NCBI RefSeq assembly: GCF_004104375.1 | Contig: NZ_QOVM01000002.1 | Span: forward strand, 372,001-436,000 | Direction of reading: 5' to 3' | From: Leeuwenhoekiella aequorea | GTDB taxonomy: Bacteria; Bacteroidota; Bacteroidia; Flavobacteriales; Flavobacteriaceae | DNA length: 64,000 nt | In this document: one piece after another, positions 1-9,360 of the stretch | Numbering within the stretch: position 1 is the stretch's first letter | How the letters are laid out: every line of letters starts with the position of its first letter | Program-made: the position numbers and the translations under genes | Notes under the pieces: generated by a model | Told to the model about the DNA's origin: nothing | Database searches by the model: none | What the model saw: only the letters and a program-made list of their open reading frames with translations

Positions 1-612
1 CCATTTTTTGTTCAGGCTGACGCAAATCAAAGTTTTAATGTGGGGGATTGGAAACTTTTTATACCTGATGGAGCATTTTATGATGATTATTATCTGGACA
101 TCACAGCTAATACAGACGCGCTTCATCTGGATAAGGATGTAATTCCTGTACAGAAGTACATTAAACTCAGCTACAATGTGTCTGCATTTCAACCGGCTGA
201 TAGAGAGCGTCTCTATATAGGTAGAGTTAATTATAGAAGATTGTTACGTTATGAGGGAGCCACTCTTGAAGGAGATTATATATCTGCAAGCGTTAATGCA
301 CTTGGTGATTTTAAGTTAGGTCTTGACACAAAACCACCAAGAATTGAAGCTGTTGATCTTAAAGAGGGTAAATGGATTTCTGATTACAAAACCTTACAAT
401 TTAAAATTTCAGATCAAGATACCGGAATTAAAAGCTATCGAGGAACCTTGAATGGTAAGTTTATTTTATTTGAGTACGAATACAAGAAAAACTTGCTTAC
501 ATACAATTTTGATGATGGCATAAGTGTTTCCGGAGAAAACACCTTACAACTCATTGTAACCGATAATGTAGGAAATAGTAGTACCTTTAAAACCACTTTC
601 TTTAGAAAATAG
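1..612 (+). CDS. M23 family metallopeptidase, C-terminal part (partial)
   Basis: The frame is open from base 1 to the stop at 610-612, so only the last 203 residues are seen; the start and any catalytic LytM domain lie upstream of the window. The visible part resembles the long C-terminal tail of flavobacterial periplasmic M23 peptidases: a segment with FYDDYYLDI, then a beta-rich domain with KEGKWISDYKTLQF and DNVGNSSTF near the end. In that family the N-terminal zinc domain cuts peptidoglycan cross-links and the tail is Ig-like. That assignment rests on remembered family resemblance, since no catalytic residue is in view. A GTG at 40 is inside the gene and is not the start. The next gene begins 4 bases after the stop, which suggests one transcript. 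Confidence 0.75.
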   Translation, partial: PFFVQADANQSFNVGDWKLFIPDGAFYDDYYLDITANTDALHLDKDVIPVQKYIKLSYNVSAFQPADRERLYIGRVNYRRLLRYEGATLEGDYISASVNALGDFKLGLDTKPPRIEAVDLKEGKWISDYKTLQFKISDQDTGIKSYRGTLNGKFILFEYEYKKNLLTYNFDDGISVSGENTLQLIVTDNVGNSSTFKTTFFRK

Positions 613-616
613 CTTC

Positions 617-3049
617 TTGAAAATTCTATATTTTATAGCTTTTCTGGTTTATTCTGGCAGTTTGCTGAACCTTAATGCTCAGCAGGCTACAGTAAATGGA
701 ATTGTTTTTAATGAATATAATACTCCATTAGCGGGTGTAACCATTAGATTTGACGGTGGCGGTACACTCACAGATGAGTCTGGCTATTACCAATTAACAC
801 TACCGGCAGATAAAGAGGTAACACTTATTTTCTCATTTGTTGGCTTTAAAAGAATAAGCATCCCTATTTTATTAAATTCCGGTGAGCGCTTAGAATTTAA
901 CCCAATTTTGAGCCAGAATCGAGAGCAAATAAGTACAGTTACCATTTTTTCAGAAAATCAAAACAACCCAATTTTGAGTTTAAGTCCGCAACTCGTTCGT
1001 AAAATTCCAGCGGCAAATGCTGGTGTAGAAAGTATTTTAATGACGCTGCCAGGTGTAAATAATAATAATGAGCTAAGTACGCAATATGCAGTTCGTGGCG
1101 GAAATTACGATGAGAATTTGGTTTACATCAACGGAATAGAAGTTTATCGCCCCTTCTTAGTACGCTCTGGACAGCAAGAAGGACTTAGCATTATAAATAG
1201 TGATTTAATTCAAAAAATAGATTTTAGTGCTGGGGGGTTTCAGGCAAAATATGGTGATAAGTTATCTTCTGTTTTAGATATTACGTATCGAAGGCCGGTA
1301 GATTTTGCAGCAACAGCAGATCTTAGTTTACTGGGAGTTCAATTATCAGCTGAAGGTATCAGTAAGAATAAAAAATTCACTAATCTAACAGGAGTTAGAT
1401 ACAGAAATAACAGTCTTCTTGTTGGTGCTAAACAAACTGAAACAAATTACAATCCTCAATTTACAGATATACAAACCTACCTTACTTATCAAATTAACCC
1501 GAAACTACAAGTAGACTTTTTAGGGAATGTTGCGGTAAATATTTATGAGTACAAACCGCTTACTAGACAAACAAATTTTGGAACGCTTGACAATCCGATT
1601 GCGCTAGTAGTTAATTATGAAGGACAAGAATCTGATAAGTATGAGACCTACTTTAGCGCATTATCAGCTTCTTATAAACCTTCAGAAAAATTAAATATTA
1701 AATTAATAGGCTCTGCGTATCATACACTAGAACAGGAACACTTTGATATTTATGCGCAATATGCTCTAGGTACACCTAATTCTAATATAGGAGAAATAAA
1801 TGCCGGAAACGTAGAGTTTACAGAGGCAATAGGATCACAACTTACCCACGCACGAAATAATCTCGACGCTCTTTTTTTAAACTTTCAAATTAAAGGGCAG
1901 TATGTAGATAATTCAAAATTGCTTGAATGGGGGCTGAAGTACACAAATGAGTCTGTAAGAGACCGTCTTCAGGAATATGAAATTATTGATTCCGCTGGGT
2001 TTTCTATACGACCTCCATTAGATCAATTTAAAAATGAACAACCTTATACACCTTATGAAGCGCCTTTAGAAGCTTTTAATACTATCGAGGCATACAACGA
2101 TATCAATATTGACCGATTTTCGGCCTATTTACAATACAGTCAACGTTTTCAATTTAGAAATGTGAAAGCTTGGTATAATATAGGATTACGTTCGCAATTA
2201 TGGCAAGTTCACACCATTGACGAGACTGCTACGCAACATATAATAAGTCCAAGAGCTCAAGTAAGTCTCAAGCCAGATTGGAAAAATGATATGGTATTTA
2301 GAATCGCTACAGGAATGTATCAACAACCACCATCATATCGAGAATTACGCGATAATTCTGGTGCTCTAATTCCTGATGTCAAAGCACAAAAAAGTTTTCA
2401 TTTTATAGTATCAAATGAATGGAGTTTTGACATTTGGGACAGACCGTTTAAACTTACAAGTGACACTTATTATAAAGATTTATTTGATGTGAACGCATAT
2501 ACATTAGAAAACGTAAGGATTCGCTATCGTGCGTCTAATGATTCTGAAGCCTTTGCCTATGGAGCAGATTTTAGGCTTACAGGAGAGTTTGTACCGGGTA
2601 CCAATAGTTGGATAAGTATCGGTATATTAAAAACAGAAGAAAATATTAATAACCGCGGATACAAATCAAGACCTACAGACCAGCTGTTTAAGTTTGGTCT
2701 TTTATTTCAAGATTATGTACCTAGTATTCCTGCATTGAAGTTATATATCAATTTGCTTTATCAAAGCGGCTTGCCTGGTGGTTCTCCCAGCTATGTTGAT
2801 ACTTATGACTATCAATCACAATTACCTTTTTATTTTAGAGCAGATACCGGTTTTTCCTATTCACTATTAAAAAATGAGGCAAGTTTATTTAAAGAACTAA
2901 ATGTAGGTCTTGAAATCTATAACCTTTTTGATCGTCAAAATAGTATTACAAATACTTTTGTTAGAGATGCAGCAACACAGCAACAATATGCAGTGCCTAA
3001 TTATTTAACTCCGAGGGTATTTAATATTAGCTTAAAGACAAAATTTTAA
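617..3049 (+). CDS. TonB-dependent receptor with carboxypeptidase-like regulatory domain
   Basis: An 810-residue outer-membrane receptor that would import a ligand with energy from TonB. A signal peptide (hydrophobic residues 3-17, likely cleavage after Ala21) is followed by a carboxypeptidase-regulatory-like beta domain (about 24-105). The plug domain (about 120-225) contains AVRGGNYDENLVYING. A large beta-barrel ends in a typical terminal strand finishing Lys-Phe. No SusD-like partner is nearby and the length is shorter than SusC proteins, so the ligand is unknown. The start is a TTG: no ATG or GTG lies close by, and this start preserves the signal peptide. The gene begins 4 bases after the M23 gene. 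Its stop abuts the stop of the convergent desulfurase gene with no intervening base. Confidence 0.9.
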   Translation: MKILYFIAFLVYSGSLLNLNAQQATVNGIVFNEYNTPLAGVTIRFDGGGTLTDESGYYQLTLPADKEVTLIFSFVGFKRISIPILLNSGERLEFNPILSQNREQISTVTIFSENQNNPILSLSPQLVRKIPAANAGVESILMTLPGVNNNNELSTQYAVRGGNYDENLVYINGIEVYRPFLVRSGQQEGLSIINSDLIQKIDFSAGGFQAKYGDKLSSVLDITYRRPVDFAATADLSLLGVQLSAEGISKNKKFTNLTGVRYRNNSLLVGAKQTETNYNPQFTDIQTYLTYQINPKLQVDFLGNVAVNIYEYKPLTRQTNFGTLDNPIALVVNYEGQESDKYETYFSALSASYKPSEKLNIKLIGSAYHTLEQEHFDIYAQYALGTPNSNIGEINAGNVEFTEAIGSQLTHARNNLDALFLNFQIKGQYVDNSKLLEWGLKYTNESVRDRLQEYEIIDSAGFSIRPPLDQFKNEQPYTPYEAPLEAFNTIEAYNDINIDRFSAYLQYSQRFQFRNVKAWYNIGLRSQLWQVHTIDETATQHIISPRAQVSLKPDWKNDMVFRIATGMYQQPPSYRELRDNSGALIPDVKAQKSFHFIVSNEWSFDIWDRPFKLTSDTYYKDLFDVNAYTLENVRIRYRASNDSEAFAYGADFRLTGEFVPGTNSWISIGILKTEENINNRGYKSRPTDQLFKFGLLFQDYVPSIPALKLYINLLYQSGLPGGSPSYVDTYDYQSQLPFYFRADTGFSYSLLKNEASLFKELNVGLEIYNLFDRQNSITNTFVRDAATQQQYAVPNYLTPRVFNISLKTKF

Positions 3050-4195
3050 TTAAGACATAAATTGCTTCAAAGTGTCTACAACATAATCTACTTCTTCCTT
3101 AGTGTTTTCGTGAGAAAAAGAAAATCGTACAGAAGGCTTATCTAATTTGTCATTTGCTAAAAAGGCATTAAGTACATGACTTCCTTGGTCACTTCCACTC
3201 TGGCATGCGCTTCCTTTTGAACAGGCAATACCTTTTAAATCGAGTTGAAATAAAAGCATAAGCGCCTTATCTGATGAAACCGGTAAACACACATTTAATA
3301 ACGTATAGGTACTTTTGGTTCCATCATGGCAATTTCCATTAAAATGAACACCGGGAATTTTATTTTCTAGCTGTTCTTTAAAATACCATTTAATTTCCTC
3401 GATATGCTTTCGCTCTGCTATCATATTTTCTTGAGCAAGAATAAGTGCAGTTTCCATACCGGCTATATTATGCACAGGTTCTGTACCAGCTCTACTACCA
3501 CGCTCCTGACCACCACCAAATATAAGTGGACGAATTTTACTGTTCTTACGAATAAAAGCAAAACCTATTCCTTTAGGACCGTGAAACTTATGTGCTGCAG
3601 CAGCAATAAAATCAATCGGAAGCTCAGAAAGATTGATATCAAAATGACCTACAGATTGCACCATATCACTATGAAATAATGCATTGTGATTTTTAGCAAG
3701 GGTACAAACAGCTTCAAGATCGAGCATATTTCCAATCTCGTTGTTAATATGCATTAAGCTTATAAGTGTTTTTTCTGAATTCGATTCAAGCAAAGACTGC
3801 AGATTATCTAAATCTACGCTGCCACATTCTTTTATAGCAACCATAGAAATTTTAACATCATAATTGCTTTGCAAATGCTCTACGACATGAAGAACTGCGT
3901 GATGTTCAATAGGACTTGTTATAATATGACGAACCCCCAGATCTCTAACAGCACTATTTATAATTAAATTATCTGCCTCTGTACCGCCAGATGTAAATAT
4001 GATTTCTGCAGGTGTAGCATTTAGATAAGAAGCTATTGTTTTACGAGCCTGCTCAATGACAGTTTTTGCCTTGCGACCCACCGCATGAGTCGATGAAGGG
4101 TTTCCCGGTATATCCTGCATTACCTCCATCATTCTGGAAATTACTTCTGGGCGTATCGCTGTTGTAGCAGCATTGTCAAAATAAACTTGAGTCAT
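3050..4195 (-). CDS. Cysteine desulfurase (NifS/IscS family)
   Basis: A pyridoxal-phosphate enzyme of 381 residues that removes sulfur from L-cysteine as a protein persulfide, for Fe-S clusters or thio-modifications. The N-terminus YFDNAATT is the family signature. Lys203 in AAHKFHGPKG should form the internal aldimine, with GTEADN (71-76) and HSDMVQ (175-180) around the cofactor. Cys331 in GSACQSGS is the likely persulfide cysteine. The length fits the class that includes NifS and IscS. No iscU, sufE or regulator is adjacent, so the sulfur acceptor cannot be deduced; it could also serve tRNA thiolation. A good minus-strand promoter lies at 4215-4244. Confidence 0.93.
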   Translation of the reverse strand: MTQVYFDNAATTAIRPEVISRMMEVMQDIPGNPSSTHAVGRKAKTVIEQARKTIASYLNATPAEIIFTSGGTEADNLIINSAVRDLGVRHIITSPIEHHAVLHVVEHLQSNYDVKISMVAIKECGSVDLDNLQSLLESNSEKTLISLMHINNEIGNMLDLEAVCTLAKNHNALFHSDMVQSVGHFDINLSELPIDFIAAAAHKFHGPKGIGFAFIRKNSKIRPLIFGGGQERGSRAGTEPVHNIAGMETALILAQENMIAERKHIEEIKWYFKEQLENKIPGVHFNGNCHDGTKSTYTLLNVCLPVSSDKALMLLFQLDLKGIACSKGSACQSGSDQGSHVLNAFLANDKLDKPSVRFSFSHENTKEEVDYVVDTLKQFMS

Positions 4196-4214
4196 ACTTA
4201 ATATTTAAAGTTTG

Positions 4215-4244
4215 CAAAATTAACTACAATAAAATTAATTACAA
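4215..4244 (-). promoter_or_regulatory. Bacteroidota-type promoter for the cysteine desulfurase
   Basis: Read on the minus strand, TTG (4244-4242) is followed after 19 bases by TAATTTTG (4222-4215). This matches the Bacteroidota -33 TTG and -7 TAnnTTTG elements at normal spacing. The -7 box is about 20 bases before the ATG. Assigned by pattern only. Confidence 0.6.
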
Positions 4245-4274
4245 CCTTCAGCCGTTAGTAATGTGCAATTCTCC

Positions 4275-4282
4275 TATTTTTG
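4275..4282 (+). promoter_or_regulatory. -7 box for the TSP3-repeat lipoprotein
   Basis: TATTTTTG matches the Bacteroidota -7 consensus TAnnTTTG and sits 18 bases before the ATG at 4301. The -33 element is poor (TTAG at 4255-4258 instead of TTTG). Confidence 0.5.
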
Positions 4283-4300
4283 CGCTAAAGTTATTTTGCT

Positions 4301-5257
4301 ATGAAGAAGTTTCTATATTTATTTTTTGCTGTGATAGTTATGGAGTCCTGTGATGATGGAGACTTAATTGTAACTTCTTTTGATTTTACAGATTTAGATA
4401 TAAATTATTGTAGTACAGTAAATATTGATAGTGACGATACCGTAATCACAAATTATATATTTTACAAAATAAATAGTGAAACAAATGAATCGCTGGCCTT
4501 TACTTTAAGTACAAGCGATCCTATTTTAGAAGCTCCAAGCACTACTGGAGCATATACCTACAATTTAGGAAATAATGCAGATTCATTTATTTCATATCGA
4601 ATATATAATGGAACTGTGGACTCAGATTATTTTTGTTCTAAAATTCCTCCTGCTTCTCCTGTTGTAAATCAAGAGTATATAAGTGATGAAGGAAGTCTTA
4701 CCATAGTAACTGAAGGAGATTACAATGACAGAGATGGTATCGATTCTGAATATGAAATGTTATTGGAAGATGCTGATGGGAATTTAACTGAAGACCTTGA
4801 CGGTGACGGAATTCCTAATATCTATGATTTTGATGATGATGGAGATAATGTACCTACTAATCAAGAGGGTGTTGTTCTTAATACAGATGGTTCTATCAAT
4901 TATGAAGAATCTTTAGATACAGATGGTGATGGTAGACCTAACTTTATAGACAATGATGATGATGGTGATGGTGTACTCACCATTAATGAGGATGCAGATA
5001 AAGATTTAAACCCGAATAATGATACTACAGATATTTCAGTGGGGCAGGATTATTTAAATAATAATGTAAGTATTGATTATGGAGTAACTACATATCGTAT
5101 TCACACGTATTATTTAGAAGATATTACACTAACAATTAATATTTCGAATGCTGTTTTTGTTAGTGATAATGGAGAAGAAACAATACGACAACAAACGCTA
5201 TTTTTTGGCGAGTACAGTGCTCCAGATCAAACTATAACAACAACTCCTGCTTTTTAA
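4301..5257 (+). CDS. Putative lipoprotein with calcium-binding TSP3-like repeats
   Basis: A 318-residue exported protein of unknown function. A short hydrophobic leader ends in a lipobox-like MESC (Cys17). The following DDGD is acidic, as in the export signal that sends Bacteroidota lipoproteins to the cell surface. An N-terminal domain of about 120 residues has no motif I recognise. From about residue 150 there are Asp-rich repeats of thrombospondin type 3 style ([33 protein letters not shown]), which normally bind calcium. The C-terminal 60 residues look like a small beta domain. The gene stands alone behind its own -7 box and converges on the Smr gene with 9 bases between stops. The lipoprotein call is probable; the surface location is inference. 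Confidence 0.75.
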   Translation: MKKFLYLFFAVIVMESCDDGDLIVTSFDFTDLDINYCSTVNIDSDDTVITNYIFYKINSETNESLAFTLSTSDPILEAPSTTGAYTYNLGNNADSFISYRIYNGTVDSDYFCSKIPPASPVVNQEYISDEGSLTIVTEGDYNDRDGIDSEYEMLLEDADGNLTEDLDGDGIPNIYDFDDDGDNVPTNQEGVVLNTDGSINYEESLDTDGDGRPNFIDNDDDGDGVLTINEDADKDLNPNNDTTDISVGQDYLNNNVSIDYGVTTYRIHTYYLEDITLTINISNAVFVSDNGEETIRQQTLFFGEYSAPDQTITTTPAF

Positions 5258-5266
5258 AAGATAGAA

Positions 5267-5809
5267 TTAATTCTGAAAAATAAAAACTTCAGTTGCTCCT
5301 AAACCATACTTCTGATAATCTGCATCATAATATTTTAAATTTTCATATCTAGAAAATAGATATTCTAATTCCGCACGTAATACACCCTCTCCTACTCCAT
5401 GAATAAAAACGATGCGTTGTATCCTTTCTCTAATTGCAAGTTCTAACTTATGTCTAGCTGTATCTAGTTGAAGATTAAGTTTATCATGAGCATTCATCCC
5501 ACGCTCTGAAGAAGTTAGATGATGAATATGCAGATCAACCTCCATTGGCGGCACAACACCTTTGACTTTTTTAGTAGGAATTTTCCTTTTGCTATATGCT
5601 TTTTCTTTTTCGTCTAAAAGGTCATTTAAATCTTCAGGAATTTGCACCTCAAAATCGCGATCTAAAATAACTTGATTTGTTGTTGTCCAGATTTCAAAAC
5701 CTTCATTTGTCTGAAAGTAAATCCTTTCCTCTTCAATTTTCGTAATTACTCCAGATAAATCATCATCAATAAGTGAAATACGTTGCCCTATTTTTAAATT
5801 TAATTTCAT
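5267..5809 (-). CDS. Smr/MutS2-type domain protein
   Basis: A 180-residue protein with two parts. Residues 1-50 form a small beta domain (KIGQRISLIDDDLSGVI) like the DUF2027 or KOW-like N-terminus of Bacteroidota Smr proteins. Residues 88-180 are an Smr domain with the DLHIHH motif (92-97) and the loop HGVGEGVL (137-144), the two catalytic or RNA-binding signatures of the family. Smr domains act as nucleases in ribosome rescue or as parts of MutS2; this free-standing form lacks the MutS ATPase. There is no signal peptide, so it is cytoplasmic. A lysine-rich linker (70-84) joins the domains. The gene is single, divergent from the T9SS cargo gene. Confidence 0.85.
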   Translation of the reverse strand: MKLNLKIGQRISLIDDDLSGVITKIEEERIYFQTNEGFEIWTTTNQVILDRDFEVQIPEDLNDLLDEKEKAYSKRKIPTKKVKGVVPPMEVDLHIHHLTSSERGMNAHDKLNLQLDTARHKLELAIRERIQRIVFIHGVGEGVLRAELEYLFSRYENLKYYDADYQKYGLGATEVFIFQN

Positions 5810-5860
5810 AATATCATAAAAAACAATCGTTTAAAAGCTTCAAAATATCTTTTAAGTGTA

Positions 5861-5889
5861 TTGCAAATCTCTTAAATTTTATATCTTTA
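5861..5889 (+). promoter_or_regulatory. Bacteroidota-type promoter for the T9SS cargo gene
   Basis: TTG (5861-5863), 18 bases, then TATCTTTA (5882-5889), close to the -33/-7 consensus with a final A for G. The ATG follows 15 bases later at 5905. Confidence 0.6.
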
Positions 5890-5904
5890 CAAAAATATTC
5901 TATT

Positions 5905-7878
5905 ATGGGAAAATTTTACTCTTATTTTTTCTTTTTACTCCTTCCATTTTTCGCCTCGGCTCAATTGTATATTGGTAAGAATACTACTAATTCCTATGTT
6001 TATAACAAAGGGGAAATTATCTATGTTACAGAAAACGTTCAATTAGAGGGAGCAGCAAATCTTACTGAAGGTAATTTTTATATGCGAGAGGAAGGTCAAC
6101 TTATTCAAGGTGACAATGCAAGTAATAATCAAGGGGCTGGTGTATTGTCAATATATCAGGAAAACACTAGAAATGCTTGGGATTATCATATGTGGGCTTC
6201 TCCAGTCGGAGATCAAAACTTAACCCCAAATGGTAATGCAAGTTTCTATCTTGATGCTAATGGAGGAGGTGGAATTTATGAAAGAAAAAACAATCTTGAA
6301 AGTACTATTGCAAGTTTTACAAATTCCTATGACGGAGTTATATCTCCTTTAACAATATCTAACACTTGGTTATATAAATATGTAGCTACTAGTGGGTACT
6401 TAGGAGCTAATTTTGGTTGGGTGAAAATTAATAATTCTAATCCCTTAAAGGTCGGAGAAGGTTTTTCAATGAAAGGATTTGGTGCTACGACTGATTCTGG
6501 TCCAACTGGTGGTACACCTTTAGATTTTAGAGGCCGACCTAATAATGGACTCATTCAAGTAGAGGTTAAACCAGAACAGCGTACACTTGTAGGGAACCCT
6601 TACCCATCAGCAATGAATTTAAGTTTTTTCTTACTTTACAATTCTGGTCAAGATGTTAGTAATTGTTATGGCACCTATACAACTCCACCATCTACTGGCC
6701 CTTATACAATTACCGGAGAAGCCTATTTCTGGGAATCTGATTCGAATGTGCAATCACATTATTTAGCAGACTATTTAGGAGGTTATGGGACATTTACACC
6801 TGCAATGGACTGTACATCAGAAGGAATATATACAGCACCAACTTATATTATGTATAATGAAGATGGAACTGAACGTGAAGGTGGTCCATCAATAGACACA
6901 GATACTGCTGGTAATGAAATTGATAGAAGGATAAGTCCAATAGGACAAGGATTCTTTATACTGGGTAGAAAATTAACAGAAGAAGAAAGTAGTACAACTC
7001 CCTTGTTCAAAGCTTCTTTTATTAATGAATTTAGGGTTTTTGAAAAAGAGGCAGATAATACAACTTATAATCCTGTGTTCAAATCAAAAAATGAAAAAAC
7101 AAAAACTAGTCTATCAGTAAATAAATCGCCAACAGATTTAAGAGCAGGAGGTTTAACGTATGATGAAAAAGGGTTTTTAGTAATGCCAAAATTCACACTT
7201 TCAACCATTGTTAATAAAAAATATGTAAGAACATTAACAGGACTGATGTATGAAAATGCAACTTTGGGTTTTGATGCTGCTGGTGATGGTAAAAATCGTT
7301 CTGCACTGAGTAGTGATATTAATTTCAAATTAGAAAACGAAACTTTTCCGTATTTAATAAATATTTTCCCATATAATTTAGAACATAGATTAGGTCTAAC
7401 TGTAGAAGGAGAAAAAGAAAATAACACCTTTGCAATAAAAGTTACAGATCTCAACTTTATAACTGATGATGGGATTTGGTTACACGATAAAGTGACAGAT
7501 GAATATCACGACATATTAGATAATTCTTATGAATTTACAGTACCTAAGGGTGTTTATCCAGATAGATATGAAATCACTTTTAAAGATTTTAATGCTGTTA
7601 CACTAGAAGTCGTAGAAGAAGTAAAAAAATCGTTTGCCGTTTATCAAAATAATAGCAGAGCAGAATTAACAGTTTTAAATCCATTAGAAACTGAGCTTAA
7701 GGAAATATCCGTATTTGATATTACCGGTAGATTATTGGCTTCTAAGATTAATGAAGGAACCAATAATAAAGTTGTAATATCTTCTAGTAACTGGAGTGAC
7801 GGAATTTATATTGTAAAAGTTATTACAAGAGATAATGTAGAATTTTCGAAAAAAGTTTCAGTTATCAATATGAAATAG
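5905..7878 (+). CDS. T9SS type A sorting domain-containing secreted protein
   Basis: A 657-residue exported protein of unknown function. It has a signal peptide (residues 1-19, ending FFASAQ) and a C-terminal type A sorting domain of about 80 residues. That domain carries ISVFDITGRLL and a terminal stretch DGIYIVKV followed by a lysine-rich end, the signal recognised by the type IX secretion system. The middle has no enzyme motif I recognise. It contains GN-rich and aromatic beta-type segments (HMWASPVGDQ, LVGNPYPSAMN, GQGFFILG), seen in many large flavobacterial surface proteins without assigned activity. It is a single gene with its own promoter and a strong terminator just downstream. Secretion by T9SS is well supported; the biochemical role is unknown. 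Confidence 0.88.
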   Translation: MGKFYSYFFFLLLPFFASAQLYIGKNTTNSYVYNKGEIIYVTENVQLEGAANLTEGNFYMREEGQLIQGDNASNNQGAGVLSIYQENTRNAWDYHMWASPVGDQNLTPNGNASFYLDANGGGGIYERKNNLESTIASFTNSYDGVISPLTISNTWLYKYVATSGYLGANFGWVKINNSNPLKVGEGFSMKGFGATTDSGPTGGTPLDFRGRPNNGLIQVEVKPEQRTLVGNPYPSAMNLSFFLLYNSGQDVSNCYGTYTTPPSTGPYTITGEAYFWESDSNVQSHYLADYLGGYGTFTPAMDCTSEGIYTAPTYIMYNEDGTEREGGPSIDTDTAGNEIDRRISPIGQGFFILGRKLTEEESSTTPLFKASFINEFRVFEKEADNTTYNPVFKSKNEKTKTSLSVNKSPTDLRAGGLTYDEKGFLVMPKFTLSTIVNKKYVRTLTGLMYENATLGFDAAGDGKNRSALSSDINFKLENETFPYLINIFPYNLEHRLGLTVEGEKENNTFAIKVTDLNFITDDGIWLHDKVTDEYHDILDNSYEFTVPKGVYPDRYEITFKDFNAVTLEVVEEVKKSFAVYQNNSRAELTVLNPLETELKEISVFDITGRLLASKINEGTNNKVVISSSNWSDGIYIVKVITRDNVEFSKKVSVINMK

Positions 7879-7906
7879 TTTACAATACTCCATATATATT
7901 ATATAT

Positions 7907-7934
7907 AGCCCTGTTTTCAGGGCTATTTTATTTT
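7907..7934 (+). terminator. Rho-independent terminator after the T9SS cargo gene
   Basis: A perfect 7-bp stem (AGCCCTG / CAGGGCT) with a TTTT loop is followed by ATTTTATTTT. It lies 28 bases after the stop codon. Confidence 0.85.
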
Positions 7935-8022
7935 AAGAATATAGTATCTGTAAATTGTAAAATATTCTATTTATATATTTTAAAAGTTGATAATTGATAA
8001 ACATAAACCAAAGAGTTAATGG

Positions 8023-8030
8023 TATTTTTG
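8023..8030 (+). promoter_or_regulatory. -7 box for the YbdG-like channel operon
   Basis: TATTTTTG fits TAnnTTTG and lies 17 bases before the ATG at 8048. The nearest TTG (7994-7996) is 26 bases upstream, longer than usual, so only the -7 element is convincing. Confidence 0.45.
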
Positions 8031-8047
8031 CTCTTTAAAACAAGATT

Positions 8048-9334
8048 ATGGCTTATAAGTTAGATAAGTATTTAAGTGACTTTTCAAAAAATATCATAGA
8101 CTTTGGTATATCCCCTGTTTATGCCGAATTAGTCACGATTTTCGTAAATGCTTTTGTCTTTATACTTGTACTCACATTACTTGATAAAATCTTAAAACGC
8201 TTTATAATTGAAGTATTCAAGATCTTCAGCAATAAAACAAAGAGTTCTTTTGATGATTTCTTAATACTCACCAACTTCCCACGGTATATTGGTCATATTA
8301 TTCCGTTAGTTATTTTTAAGTGGTTTTTTTTAGAATTATTAGAAGACTATCCAGAAACTACTTACTGGCTTTTAAAAGCCTTTAATACCTATGTAATTCT
8401 TTTAATTTTAAAAATTATACGTAGTCTCTTACGGACTGCACGTAATTACTTTCAAACCAAAGAACAGTATTTTGACAAGCCTTTACAAAGCTACCTACAA
8501 GTAACAATGCTCTTCTTATGGGGAATAGGAATATTCTTCTTTATTCTAGAATTGTTTGATAAAAATGCTATGAACTTTGTACTGCAGTTAGGAGCAGCTT
8601 CAGCAGTTCTCTTATTAATTTTTAAGGACACAATACTAGGATTTGTAGCCTCCATTCAGGTATCTATAAACGATATTGTGCGCATAGGCGACTGGATTAC
8701 GTTTAGTAAATATGGTGCAGATGGTAATGTGACCGAGATAAACCTGGCGACAGTACGTGTTCAAAATTGGGATATGACGTATACGACTATACCCACATAT
8801 AGTCTTATTTCAGATTCATTTCAGAACTGGAGGGGGATGCAAGAAAGTGGCGGTAGACGTATAAAACGGTCAGTTTATATAAAACAAAATTCAGTACGCT
8901 TTCTTACTTCCGAAGATTTAATAGAATTAAAAAAAATTCAGCTCGTAGCGCCTTATATCGAACATATGGAGCGCGAAGTAATTCGCACAAATCGTAAACA
9001 CGAAGTTGATGACAGTTTGCCAATTAACGGTCTTAATCAGACTAACCTAGGTGTATTTAGAAAGTATATTGACGCATATCTATATGAAAACCCTGCAATA
9101 AATAAAGATTTATTCTTGATGGTTCGACATCTAGCTCCTACCTCTCAAGGTATACCTTTAGAAATTTTTTGCTTTAGTCACGATAAACGTTGGGAGAATT
9201 ATGAGCATATCCAAGCAGATATTTTTGACCATATAATTGCCGCAGTTCGTTATTTTGATCTTGAAATATTTGAAGAACCTTCGTCTCGAGATATTACCAA
9301 TTATTTAACGCATTTAAACCAGCAAATTAGGTAG
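8048..9334 (+). CDS. YbdG-like mechanosensitive ion channel (MscS superfamily)
   Basis: A 428-residue inner-membrane channel that would open under membrane tension and release solutes on hypo-osmotic shock. Hydrophobic segments occur around residues 20-45, 75-95, 105-125 and 150-170. The pore-lining helix and start of the MscS beta domain are at about 180-220 (LGAASAVLLLIFKDTILGF, then NDIVRIGDWI). The segment SFQNWRGMQESGGRRIKR is characteristic of the E. coli YbdG branch rather than of MscS itself, and the length matches YbdG (about 415). It is the first gene of a three-gene operon: an EEP hydrolase follows after 26 bases and a second, smaller MscS-type channel after that. Promoter and terminator positions suggest joint transcription. 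Confidence 0.88.
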   Translation: MAYKLDKYLSDFSKNIIDFGISPVYAELVTIFVNAFVFILVLTLLDKILKRFIIEVFKIFSNKTKSSFDDFLILTNFPRYIGHIIPLVIFKWFFLELLEDYPETTYWLLKAFNTYVILLILKIIRSLLRTARNYFQTKEQYFDKPLQSYLQVTMLFLWGIGIFFFILELFDKNAMNFVLQLGAASAVLLLIFKDTILGFVASIQVSINDIVRIGDWITFSKYGADGNVTEINLATVRVQNWDMTYTTIPTYSLISDSFQNWRGMQESGGRRIKRSVYIKQNSVRFLTSEDLIELKKIQLVAPYIEHMEREVIRTNRKHEVDDSLPINGLNQTNLGVFRKYIDAYLYENPAINKDLFLMVRHLAPTSQGIPLEIFCFSHDKRWENYEHIQADIFDHIIAAVRYFDLEIFEEPSSRDITNYLTHLNQQIR

Positions 9335-9360
9335 GTTGCCTATCAACTAACCTATTACAA

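Noticed and set aside
5263-5274. 12-bp palindrome AGAATTAATTCT between convergent genes
   Set aside because: Self-complementary without a loop, AT-rich and without a T-run; too weak to call a terminator or operator.
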